Below, in pieces: positions 1 to 8,000 of a DNA stretch of 11,387 nt (positions within the stretch are counted from its first letter, which is position 1; the number at the start of each line of letters is the position of its first letter). The DNA comes from an uncultured Prevotellaceae bacterium. Its GTDB lineage: Bacteria; Bacteroidota; Bacteroidia; Bacteroidales; Muribaculaceae. The stretch spans positions 1 to 11,387 of the forward strand of contig CAMFSS010000038.1 of assembly GCA_945983195.1 (NCBI GenBank). Reading direction: 5' to 3'. The notes under the pieces were generated by a model. The model searched no databases. It worked only from the letters and a program-made list of their open reading frames with translations, and was not told the DNA's origin. The translations under genes and the position numbers were made by a program.

Positions 1-88
1 TTGGGGATTTTGTTGCGGTGGGGTGCGTGGGGTGAGGGTGTTAGGGTCTTTGGGGTTGCGGGCGGGATGGGTGGTTTGTTGCTGCTTC
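1..88. other. G/T-skewed left edge of the window
   Basis: In bases 1-60 I count only 4 C and 3 A, so about nine bases in ten are G or T. Normal composition returns near base 90. The rest of the first gene is C-rich on this strand, so the change is abrupt. It could be an assembly or read-quality artefact at a contig end, or a genuine low-complexity sequence. It weakens any start codon or signal peptide call for the first gene. Confidence 0.6.
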
Positions 89-1014
89 TGTCCTACCTCG
101 TTGTGGTGGCTGAGACAGCGTCATCGAGCGACTCGCGCACCGACAAAGAGCTGCTCATGGCAGAAAACTACCTCGGCAATGGCGAGTATGTGATGATTTC
201 GGGATTCGAGGAAGCCAACGGCAAGCTATTCTGCGGACTTGTGGGAATGGGACTTAGCGCATACGGCTCGGCTGCCGACGGCGGCAAATACATACGCCCC
301 GGATATGAAGACCTGATAAAGACCGAAAGCGGCGGCTCGGGCGGTGGTGCATACACCAAGGGCGAGCTGGTGGGCACACAGTACCCCGACGAATGTTGGG
401 TTGCCATCTACAGCGACGAGAAGCTCACAGGCCGCCTGCTGCTCCACACCGACAAAATCAGCTATCCCTGCGGACGCTACCGCTCACAATACTACCAGAC
501 CGTGTGGGCTGCCGACAACGGCGACGTGTATGTGTTCTCACCAAGCTATGCCAAGACCCTCACCGACCCAAGGCAACAGACAAAGCTCCCTGCCGGAGTG
601 ATGCGAATTAAGGCAGGAGCAACCGATTTCGACCCGAATTTCTATGTCGACATCGAGGCACAGAGCAATGGCTGCTCGTTCCTGCGCTGCTGGCACGCCG
701 GAGGCAACAACTTCCTGCTGCGTATGTATGACCGGCCATTCTCAGAGACCGGCTATGTTGCCAACCGCCTTGCCGTGCTCAACGGTGACACCGGACGGCT
801 CACCATGGTTAGCGGACTGCCCGATGCAGCATCGATCTCGGACTTCGGCAAAATGCCCTACGTTGCCGACGGCTGCATCTATATACCGGTAGTGACATCG
901 ACGGGCTATCCGGCAATTTACCGAATCGACCCAGCCACCGCCACCGCCACGCGCGGACTGGAGATGCAAGTGCTGTCGTCGACTGCCGTAGGAAAACTCA
1001 GCTACAACAAATAG
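1..1014 (+). CDS. DUF4374 domain protein, XusB-like siderophore-binding lipoprotein family (5' partial)
   Basis: The last 300 or so residues resemble Bacteroidota DUF4374 proteins: a Gly/Ser-rich turn near residue 112 (GGSGGG followed by YTKGE), the LPAGVMRIKAG strand near 198, the paired QSNG and GGNNFLLR segments, and a C-terminal repeat ending in RGLEMQVLSSTAVGKL. Family members are beta-propeller-like surface lipoproteins of roughly 400 or more residues; XusB of Bacteroides thetaiotaomicron, as I recall, belongs here and captures enterobactin-type siderophores. A lipoprotein signal with its Cys is not visible, and residues 1-30 are encoded by strongly G/T-skewed DNA, so the TTG at base 1 is probably not the true start and the 5' end is missing or corrupted. 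The PepSY gene follows after 45 nt, suggesting one operon. Family assignment is fairly firm; siderophore binding is inferred from family and neighbour. Confidence 0.75.
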   Translation: MGILLRWGAWGEGVRVFGVAGGMGGLLLLLSYLVVVAETASSSDSRTDKELLMAENYLGNGEYVMISGFEEANGKLFCGLVGMGLSAYGSAADGGKYIRPGYEDLIKTESGGSGGGAYTKGELVGTQYPDECWVAIYSDEKLTGRLLLHTDKISYPCGRYRSQYYQTVWAADNGDVYVFSPSYAKTLTDPRQQTKLPAGVMRIKAGATDFDPNFYVDIEAQSNGCSFLRCWHAGGNNFLLRMYDRPFSETGYVANRLAVLNGDTGRLTMVSGLPDAASISDFGKMPYVADGCIYIPVVTSTGYPAIYRIDPATATATRGLEMQVLSSTAVGKLSYNK

Positions 1015-1025
1015 CGTTTATCAAG

Positions 1026-1063
1026 CAGAAGAGATTATGATTTATTAATTCAGAAGATTATGA
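1026..1063 (+). repeat. Imperfect direct repeat at the PepSY gene start
   Basis: CAGAAGAGATTATGA (1026-1040) recurs as CAGAAGATTATGA (1051-1063), the second copy containing the ATG at 1060. The first copy also holds an ATG (1037) that opens a three-codon frame ending TAA at 1046-1048. This may be a small duplication that left a decoy start. Its effect on translation is unknown. Confidence 0.4.
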
Positions 1064-2091
1064 ATGCAAAGAAAGTTTTCAGGAAAATCCATCTTTGGCT
1101 ATCAGTTCCGGCAGGCATATTCATCACGCTGATATGCTTCTCAGGAGCCATGATGGTGTTTGAAAAAGAGATTACGGAGTGGTGCCGCCACGACCTCTAC
1201 TTTGTGCAGGAGGTTAAGGAGCATGCACTGCCGCAGGAAAAGATTGTGGACATCGTGGCAGCCACACTGCCCGACAGCGTGACCGTGACCGGAGTGAACA
1301 CCTCCGACGAAGCCGACCGTGCATGGCAAGTGACACTCTCAAAGCCTCGCCGCGCATCGGTGTACGTTGACCAGTACACAGGTGAAATCAAAGGCCGCTA
1401 CGAGCGTCTGCCCTTCTTCGACACGATGTTCCACCTGCACCGCTGGCTGCTTGGTCCGTCGCAGGGCGCAGGGAAATGGATTGTGGGCGTGTGCACGCTG
1501 TTTCTTGTGATAATCCTGATTACAGGCCTGCTCATGTGGCTCACCAACCGCAAGAAGCCGCTCACACAGAGCCTGAAAATCAGCACCGGGCACGGCTGGC
1601 ACCGATTCTGGCACGACCTGCATGTGGCAGGCGGAATCTATGCCACCATCTTCCTGCTTGCAATGGCACACACAGGACTCACATGGTCGTTTTCGTGGTA
1701 TCGCACAGGCTTCTACGCCATGTTTGGCGTTGATGCAAGTGCCGGCGGACACGGCAAGCCACGCACCGAACAAGTAGTCGCCGCAGAGCGTCAGCACAGA
1801 CACGGCAGACCCGATGGAGTGGCAGAAGGTCGCCACAATCGCCATGAAGGAGTGGAAGGAGGCCGCCACCGCCACGGTGGTGAAATTGCCGCGGCAAATC
1901 AGAAACCTGCCGACAACGACCGCGCGGCAAGCGTGCGAAGCGGCATCTACAAAGTGCACGTAGGCAGTTGGGGAGGCATAGTCACCAAGATAATTACATT
2001 CCTCGCAGCCCTCTTGGGCGCGACACTGCCACTCACCGGCTACTACCTCTGGATTCGCCGCCTCCGCAAGAAATCACAGCAGCGGCACTAA
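1060..2091 (+). CDS. PepSY-associated membrane protein, XusC-like, with an altered last periplasmic loop
   Basis: A 343-residue inner-membrane protein with four predicted membrane segments: about 13-35, 140-162, 187-211 and 308-332. A PepSY-type periplasmic domain lies between the first two (VYVDQYTGEIKGRYERLP near 101-118). Membrane-proximal histidines (H11, H125, H127, H185, H188, H204, H300) and the HVGSWGG motif near 300 are typical of PepSY_TM proteins, which are linked to reductive release of iron from siderophores. It follows the DUF4374 gene by 45 nt, the XusB-XusC order. Residues about 229-275 form an unusual loop with seven His and many Arg and Gly, and the second PepSY-like half expected before HVGSWGG is absent in this frame. 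Bases 1778-1905 read more naturally in another frame (separate entry), so the protein may be damaged although the reading frame is open. Family call firm; activity uncertain. Confidence 0.85.
   Translation: MNAKKVFRKIHLWLSVPAGIFITLICFSGAMMVFEKEITEWCRHDLYFVQEVKEHALPQEKIVDIVAATLPDSVTVTGVNTSDEADRAWQVTLSKPRRASVYVDQYTGEIKGRYERLPFFDTMFHLHRWLLGPSQGAGKWIVGVCTLFLVIILITGLLMWLTNRKKPLTQSLKISTGHGWHRFWHDLHVAGGIYATIFLLAMAHTGLTWSFSWYRTGFYAMFGVDASAGGHGKPRTEQVVAAERQHRHGRPDGVAEGRHNRHEGVEGGRHRHGGEIAAANQKPADNDRAASVRSGIYKVHVGSWGGIVTKIITFLAALLGATLPLTGYYLWIRRLRKKSQQRH
1778..1905 (+). other. Displaced-frame segment inside the PepSY gene
   Basis: Read one base later than the annotated frame, this stretch follows a stop at 1775-1777 and stays open to a stop at 1961-1963. 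Its core gives DPMEWQKVATIAMKEWKEA, like the Trp-containing start of the second PepSY half in related proteins. Over the 26 codons from 1811, the alternative frame has 24 G/C-ending codons by my count, against 11 in the annotated frame; neighbouring genes favour G/C-ending codons. The annotated frame becomes family-like again at about 1906 (ADNDRAASVRSG, then HVGSWGG). The simplest reading is one upstream indel plus an internal deletion that together restore the frame. A real His-rich loop remains possible. Confidence 0.5.
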
Positions 2092-2105
2092 AGGAGGGCA
2101 ATGAT

Positions 2106-3023
2106 TCATTTGGCTTGCACACGCAATGCAAGACAGCATCGGCGAGTCCACACAAGGATTATGGCGAAGATGATGCGTGTGGTGACAAGCAGCAGGGCTG
2201 AAATGCCGGTGGCTGCGAACACTATTGTATCCTCAAGCAGCGAGTGATTCATAATGAGGTGGAAATTCACATCGTTGGCATCCTCGCGGCTTATAATGCC
2301 CTTTTCCTCAAGCTCGAGCATCACCGCCGAGCCGTAGCTGATTCCGAGCACATTGCCGACAAGCCACATGTAAGCCGCCTGTCGCGGAAGCCCGAACAGG
2401 CGCATCATCGGAGCGAAAAACTCCGAGAGTGGCCGCAACAGCGAATAAGCCTCGAGCAGACGCTGGATAATCATAAGCACATATATGATGAGAAACACCA
2501 TTATCGACATTTTCAGCTGCGATAATGCCCATGTAGCCATTACTTCACCGATAGAACTGTCGGCAGCCGCACCGAGATAGATGTAGCTGTCGGCAGTTTC
2601 AGGTAGTATCAGGTTGAGAATGAACGCGCACACAAACGCCATGGCTATGCGCAACACCGCCATTTCCCAAAACGAAGAACCGGTCTTCCGATTGACGGCG
2701 CACTCCATGGGTAGAGCATGGCACAACGCCACCATAAGCGCAAGGATAGTGGCTTGCTTCATGGTGAGCGGCATCGACATCATTGCGGCAATGCCTGCAT
2801 AAGTTCCTGCCGATGCTCCCGATATAAACGCCACAGCCGATGCTCCCGGCAGCCCGAGGTGCACGAAAACGGGGTGCAGATAGGTGGCTATCCAAGCCAG
2901 AATGCCAAAGTGCTGCAACAGCGTGACTGCAAGTGATATGGGAATCATCAGCTTCAGCAGCCACGAGGCACTTTTCCACGTGGTGGGCAAAGCCGCCGTG
3001 CAGCTCGCCTTCCACTTCATCAT
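2106..3023 (-). CDS. Gate-domain (nucleoside recognition) inner-membrane protein
   Basis: A polytopic membrane protein of about 305 residues. It carries the two halves typical of Gate-domain proteins (nucleoside-recognition / SpmA-SpmB / YjiH-like): a first half with GLPGASAVAFISGASAGTY, and a second half with LFGLPRQAAYMWLVGN and NHSLLEDTIVFAATG near the C-terminus. Family members are thought to be transporters, but the substrate is not defined and I cannot assign one. Possible starts are GTG 3050, ATG 3047, ATG 3023 and ATG 3020. I chose 3023 because, from memory of the family, the mature-looking sequence begins about there (MKWKAS, then WLLKLMIPISL), and an AGGAGG lies upstream, though at 15 nt it is too far for a classical site. 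It converges with the PepSY gene across 14 nt and has its own promoter at 3092-3122. Confidence 0.8.
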   Translation of the reverse strand: MMKWKASCTAALPTTWKSASWLLKLMIPISLAVTLLQHFGILAWIATYLHPVFVHLGLPGASAVAFISGASAGTYAGIAAMMSMPLTMKQATILALMVALCHALPMECAVNRKTGSSFWEMAVLRIAMAFVCAFILNLILPETADSYIYLGAAADSSIGEVMATWALSQLKMSIMVFLIIYVLMIIQRLLEAYSLLRPLSEFFAPMMRLFGLPRQAAYMWLVGNVLGISYGSAVMLELEEKGIISREDANDVNFHLIMNHSLLEDTIVFAATGISALLLVTTRIIFAIILVWTRRCCLALRVQAK

Positions 3024-3091
3024 ATCGTCCGAAAAATTCCTCCTCATCACAAAAAGCTCAATGTTTGCGCAAATTCAGCACAAACCGACTG

Positions 3092-3122
3092 CAAAGTTAG
3101 TCCAATTTCTGCAACATACAAA
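3092..3122 (-). promoter_or_regulatory. Bacteroidota-type promoter for the Gate-domain gene
   Basis: On the minus strand the sequence reads TTTG (3122-3119), 19 nt, then TAACTTTG (3099-3092), matching the -33 / -7 pattern TTTG and TAnnTTTG of the primary Bacteroidota sigma factor. Transcription would start near 3085, giving a leader of about 40-60 nt before the candidate start codons. The match is by eye. Confidence 0.65.
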
Positions 3123-3123
3123 A

Positions 3124-3276
3124 TGTTATCATCATAACGCTAATTACCGGTTTGGGTTAAGGAAATAACCGCCAAGAGTGGAAAATTGGGGTGGGAGGTG
3201 CATTTTTTGGGGAAATTGGGCTGAATTACCAACAGAAAGTAGTATTTTAGCAGTCGATTTCAACGAATGACAGAAA
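3124..3276. promoter_or_regulatory. Divergent intergenic region with small dyads and G-runs
   Basis: This non-coding stretch lies between the Gate-gene promoter and the S41 peptidase start. It holds GTTAT-CATC-ATAAC (3125-3138), directly upstream of the -33 box of the minus-strand promoter, and GGTTA-AGGAAA-TAACC (3155-3170). Further right are G-runs at 3188-3191, 3193-3195, 3209-3212 and 3218-3220. I saw no TAnnTTTG element for the plus strand, so the peptidase promoter is not located. The dyads could be operator sites, but they are short. Confidence 0.3.
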
Positions 3277-5025
3277 ATGGAGATTAAACGACATCATTTT
3301 CGCACCGCACTGGCACTGCTGGCAACCTTTTTCGCAGCCGGAAGCGCCACAATCGGTGTGCTTGCACAGGACGACGACAACAGCGTGAACGACACTGCCA
3401 TAGCCCGCAACTTGTCGGTATTCAACTCGCTCTACAAGGAGCTGAACACATTCTATGTGGACTCTATCGACGCACAAAAGTCGATTGAGACTGCCATCAA
3501 TGCAATGCTCGACGACATCGACCCCTACACGGAGTATATACCGGCGAAGTCGCAAGACGACTTCATGTCGATTTCGACAGGCGAATATGGCGGCATAGGC
3601 TCGATAATCATGGAGCGCAAGGGTGAGGTGTACATATCAGAGCCATACGAGGACAGCCCTGCTGCACGTGCCGGACTCAAGGCCGGCGACAAGATTGTGA
3701 TGATTGACGGCGACAGCGTGAGCGGCTGGGGCAACAAGAAGGTGAGCGAACACCTGAAAGGACAGCCGAGCACGAAGCTGCGCGTGGTGGTGGAACGCCC
3801 CTACACGGAGGGCAACCTGACTTTCGACATCACACGCGAGAAAATCAACATAAACCCTGTGCCCTACTATGGCGTGATTCGCGGCAACATAGGCTACATC
3901 GGGCTTAACACGTTCAGCCAGAAGTCGGCCGACGCAGTGCGCGATGCGTTGCTTGAGCTTCGAGCCAACCCGGCAGTGAAGTTCATCGCCCTCGACCTGC
4001 GCGGCAACGGCGGCGGACTGCTTGAGAGCGCGGTGCAGATAGTGGGCATGTTTGTGCCCAAAGGCACACAAGTGCTGCAAACACGCGGACGCTTCAAGCA
4101 GCAGGAAAAGACCTACAAGACCACCCAGGAGCCAATCGACACCGAAATTCCGCTTGTGGTGATGATCGACGGCGGCTCGGCATCGGCTGCCGAGATAGTG
4201 GCAGGGTCGCTGCAAGACCTTGACCGTGCGGTGATAGTGGGTGCACGCTCATTCGGCAAAGGACTGGTGCAGACCACCCGCACGCTGCCCTACGAAGGAC
4301 TGCTGAAGGTGACCATATCGAAATACTACATTCCCAGCGGACGCCTGATACAAGCCATCGACTACTCGCACCGCAACCCCGACGGGCCGGTGGCGAGGAT
4401 TCCCGACAGCCTCACCACGGTGTTTCCCACCGCCAACGGCCGTGAAGTGCGCGACGGCGGCGGCATCACCCCAGATGTGAAAATCGAATATCCGGCAATC
4501 AACCGCCTAATCTACAACATCATAAGCGACAATTGGGCTTTCGACTTCGCTACTCGATTTGCAACCGAGCACCCGAGCATTGTCCGCGCGGAGGATTTTG
4601 AAATTACCGACAGCATATACGGACAATTCAAGGCATCAATCGACCCCACCCAGTTCAAGTATGACAAAGTGTGCGAGGAGGGTCTGAAGAGCCTTCGCAA
4701 AGTGGCTGAAACCGAAGGCTACATGAACGACTCCACCAAGGCTCAATTTGAGGCACTCGAAAAGCTGCTGAAGCACAACCTCAACCACGACCTCGACGTG
4801 CACCGCAAGGAGATAGCGAAGATACTCTCGGAGGAGATTCTGCGACGCTACTACTTCCAGCGCGGCGATGCCATAGCCTCACTGAAAGACGACACAACCA
4901 TCGACGCGGTGGAGAAGATTGTGAACACTCCCGGGGAATATGAGCGCATTTTAGGCAAACCCGTGGTGAAGAGCGAGCCTGCAAAAAAGGGCAAGAAAAG
5001 CAAGAAGAGAAGTGGAAATAAATGA
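3277..5025 (+). CDS. S41 family C-terminal processing peptidase (CtpA/Prc type)
   Basis: A 582-residue envelope protease. Residues about 9-30 form an uncleaved anchor or signal peptide ending near VLAQ. A short helical region with DDIDPYTEYIP is followed by a PDZ domain at about 100-177 (YGGIGSIIMERKG, SPAARAGLKAGDKIVMIDG) and the S41 catalytic domain (LDLRGNGGGLL near 240). The catalytic dyad is S303 in GGSASAAEIVAG and K328 in SFGKGLVQ, 25 residues apart as in Prc and CtpB, with Q332 completing the site. The tail after about residue 400 is helical and ends in a Lys-rich stretch. Such proteases trim or degrade periplasmic proteins from their C-termini; the substrate here is unknown. ATG 3277 is the start because the nearby ATG at 3266 meets a stop after six codons. 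Its last 14 nt overlap mfd. Confidence 0.93.
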   Translation: MEIKRHHFRTALALLATFFAAGSATIGVLAQDDDNSVNDTAIARNLSVFNSLYKELNTFYVDSIDAQKSIETAINAMLDDIDPYTEYIPAKSQDDFMSISTGEYGGIGSIIMERKGEVYISEPYEDSPAARAGLKAGDKIVMIDGDSVSGWGNKKVSEHLKGQPSTKLRVVVERPYTEGNLTFDITREKININPVPYYGVIRGNIGYIGLNTFSQKSADAVRDALLELRANPAVKFIALDLRGNGGGLLESAVQIVGMFVPKGTQVLQTRGRFKQQEKTYKTTQEPIDTEIPLVVMIDGGSASAAEIVAGSLQDLDRAVIVGARSFGKGLVQTTRTLPYEGLLKVTISKYYIPSGRLIQAIDYSHRNPDGPVARIPDSLTTVFPTANGREVRDGGGITPDVKIEYPAINRLIYNIISDNWAFDFATRFATEHPSIVRAEDFEITDSIYGQFKASIDPTQFKYDKVCEEGLKSLRKVAETEGYMNDSTKAQFEALEKLLKHNLNHDLDVHRKEIAKILSEEILRRYYFQRGDAIASLKDDTTIDAVEKIVNTPGEYERILGKPVVKSEPAKKGKKSKKRSGNK

Positions 5026-8000
5026 ACTATGTGAAATAATCGGCTCAAAAGCACGGAAGGAGGCTCTGAGCCGCCTGCTTGCCGACCGCAAGAACCGCAC
5101 TGCACTCATCGACGGACTTGCAGGGTCGGCTGCACCAATGCTGTTCTCACAACTGCCAAAAGGGAAAGAGCCATACCTGATTATCGCCAACGACCTCGAC
5201 GAAGCAGGCTACGCCTATCACGACCTGTGCCAGATTATGGGTGAAGGTGCGGTGCTGATGTTCCCATCGGGCTACAAGCGCGACATAAAATACGGCCAGG
5301 TTGACGCTCCGCAGGAGATACTACGCACCGAGGTGCTCAACCGCTGGCACACCGACCGCCGCCTGCACTGCGTGGTGACCTATCCCGAAGCCCTTGCCGA
5401 GAAGGTGCAGAGCCGCGACAAGATAGAGGAGTCGACGGTCACGCTGACAAAAGACACGGCAAGCGACCTCACTGAAGTGTCGGGCAGACTCAAGGAGCTT
5501 GGCTTCACCGAGGTTGACTATGTGTACGAACCCGGACAATTTGCCGTGCGAGGCTCGATACTCGACGTGTTCTCATTCTCATTTGAGCTACCCTACCGCA
5601 TCGACTACTTCGGCGACGAAATAGAGAGCATACGCACCTTCAACGTGGAGACACAGCTCTCGGTGGAGAATGTGGATAGCATAGCGATAATCAACGGCAC
5701 CGGTAGCGACAGCAACAGCGGAACATCATTCCTGGAATACATAGGCGACAAGGCGGTGCTGCTGTGCCACGACCACCGCTGGCTGCTGAGCCGCATCGAA
5801 GCCATTGCAGCCGAAAAGTTCTCGGAGAGCGCACTGATAGCCGAAGAGGGCGACAAGGACGCAATGAAGAAAATCGTAGATGCCGAGGCATTTGCCCGCC
5901 GCTTTGCACAATTCCGCAGGATAGACTACCGCGAAGGGCGCGCAGCGAGCGGTGAAGAGGCAGCAGGCGGCAAGGCTGCGACCTCGCCTGAGGCGCACTT
6001 GCATCTGCACTGCACGCCACAAGGCATCTACCACAAGAATTTCGATATCATAAGCACCTCGTTCAAGGATTTCATTGCACGAGGCTACCGCATATTCATC
6101 TTGTCGGACAGCGCGAAGCAGACCGAGCGTCTGCGCGTGATATTTGAGGACCGCAAGGACGAAATAACATTCACCCCCATTCTACACACACTGCACGAAG
6201 GCTTCGTCGACGACGACCAGAAGCTGTGCGTATTCACCGACCACCAGATTTTCGACCGTTTCCACAAGTACAGCCTCAAGAGCGACCGTGCGCGCTCGGG
6301 CAAACTCGCATTCTCGCTCAAGGAACTCAACCAGATAGAGGTGGGCGACTACATTGTGCACGTGGACCACGGAGTGGGAAAATTCGGCGGACTTCTGCGC
6401 ACCGACGTCAACGGCAAGATGCAGGAGATGATAAAGCTCATCTACCAGAACGACGACATAATCTTCGTGTCGATTCACGCGCTGCACAAACTCGCCAAAT
6501 ACCGCGGCAAAGAGGGCGTGGAGCCACGTCTCAACAAGCTGGGGAGCGGAGCATGGAACAGAATGAAGGAGCGCACCAAGAGCAAACTGAAGGACATAGC
6601 GCGCGACCTCATCAAGCTCTATGCAGCAAGGCGCGAGGAGAAGGGATTTGCCTTCTCGCCCGACAGCTACATGCAGCAGGAGCTTGAAGCATCGTTCATC
6701 TACGAAGACACCCCCGACCAGCTAAAAGCCACCAACGCGGTGAAAGCCGACATGGAGAGCGCGAAACCGATGGACCGCCTGATATGCGGCGATGTGGGAT
6801 TCGGAAAGACCGAAGTGGCAATACGCGCCGCATTCAAGGCAGCCACCGACGGGAAGCAGACGGCAGTGCTTGTGCCTACCACGGTGCTCGCCTACCAGCA
6901 CTACAACACATTCAAGGAACGACTCGGCGATTTCCCGGTGCGAGTGGACTATCTGAGCCGCGCACGCCGCCCGAAGGACGTGAAGCAAATCCTCAGCGAC
7001 CTTGCCGAAGGGAAAATCGACATAATCATAGGCACACACAAGCTCATAGGCAAAGCCGTGAAATTCCACGACTTAGGGCTGCTTGTAGTCGACGAGGAGC
7101 AGAAGTTTGGAGTGTCGGTGAAAGAGCGGCTCAAGCAACTGAAGGTGAACGTAGACACGCTCACCATGTCGGCAACGCCCATTCCACGCACGCTTCAATT
7201 CTCGCTGATGGGAGCACGCGACCTGAGTGCCATCACCACACCGCCAGCCAACCGCTACCCCATCGTCACTTCGGTCAACTCGCTCAACGACGACATAGTG
7301 GCAGAAGCCATCAACTTTGAAATGTCGCGCAACGGACAAGTGTTCTTCGTGAACAACCGCATAGAGCACCTCTACAACCTCCGCGACATGATAAACCGCC
7401 TTGTTCCCGACGCGCGCGTGGTGGTGGGGCACGGACAGATGCCACCCGAACAGCTCGAAAAGGCAATCATCGACTTCGCCAACCACGACTACGACGTGCT
7501 GCTCGCAACCACCATCATAGAGAGCGGCATCGACATGCCAAACGTGAACACCATCATCATCAACAATGCCCACAACTTCGGACTAAGCGAGCTGCACCAG
7601 CTCCGCGGCCGTGTGGGACGCAGCTCGCGCAAGGCATTCTGCTACCTCCTTGTTCCACCCGGCAAACCGCTCACTCCGGTAGCACGCCGCCGCTTGCAGG
7701 CAATCGAGAGCTTCTCGGAGCTTGGCAGCGGCATACACATAGCAATGCAGGACCTCGACATACGCGGAGCAGGCAATCTGCTCGGTGCCGAACAAAGCGG
7801 CTTCATTGCCGACCTGGGCTACGAAACCTACCAGCGAATCCTCAAAGAGGCAGTGCTTGAGCTTCGCACCGAGGAATTTTCAGACACCTTCGACGATGCA
7901 GTGGCACAGAGCGATGCCGACGAGCCTCAATATGTTACCGACTGCACCATTGAGAGCGACATGGAGCTGCTGCTCCCGGCAACCTATGTGCCGCAGGAAG

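Noticed and set aside
1339..1959. Minus-strand 206-codon open frame across the PepSY gene
   Set aside because: Antisense to a gene with clear membrane segments and motifs; the peptide is Cys/His-rich nonsense typical of reversed GC-rich coding DNA.
2092..2105. Possible bidirectional terminator between the convergent PepSY and Gate-domain genes
   Set aside because: The 14-nt gap contains no inverted repeat followed by a T-run on either strand.
2101..2247. Plus-strand 48-codon frame starting 3 nt after an AGGAGG just past the PepSY stop codon
   Set aside because: It lies wholly antisense to the 3' end of the well-supported Gate-domain gene, the predicted peptide has no recognisable feature, and its spacing to AGGAGG is short.
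3637..4215. Minus-strand 192-codon open frame inside the S41 peptidase gene
   Set aside because: Antisense to the PDZ and catalytic domains, which are intact and recognisable on the plus strand.
7073..7573. Minus-strand 166-codon open frame inside mfd
   Set aside because: Antisense to the helicase motor; the His/Val-rich peptide shows no domain.
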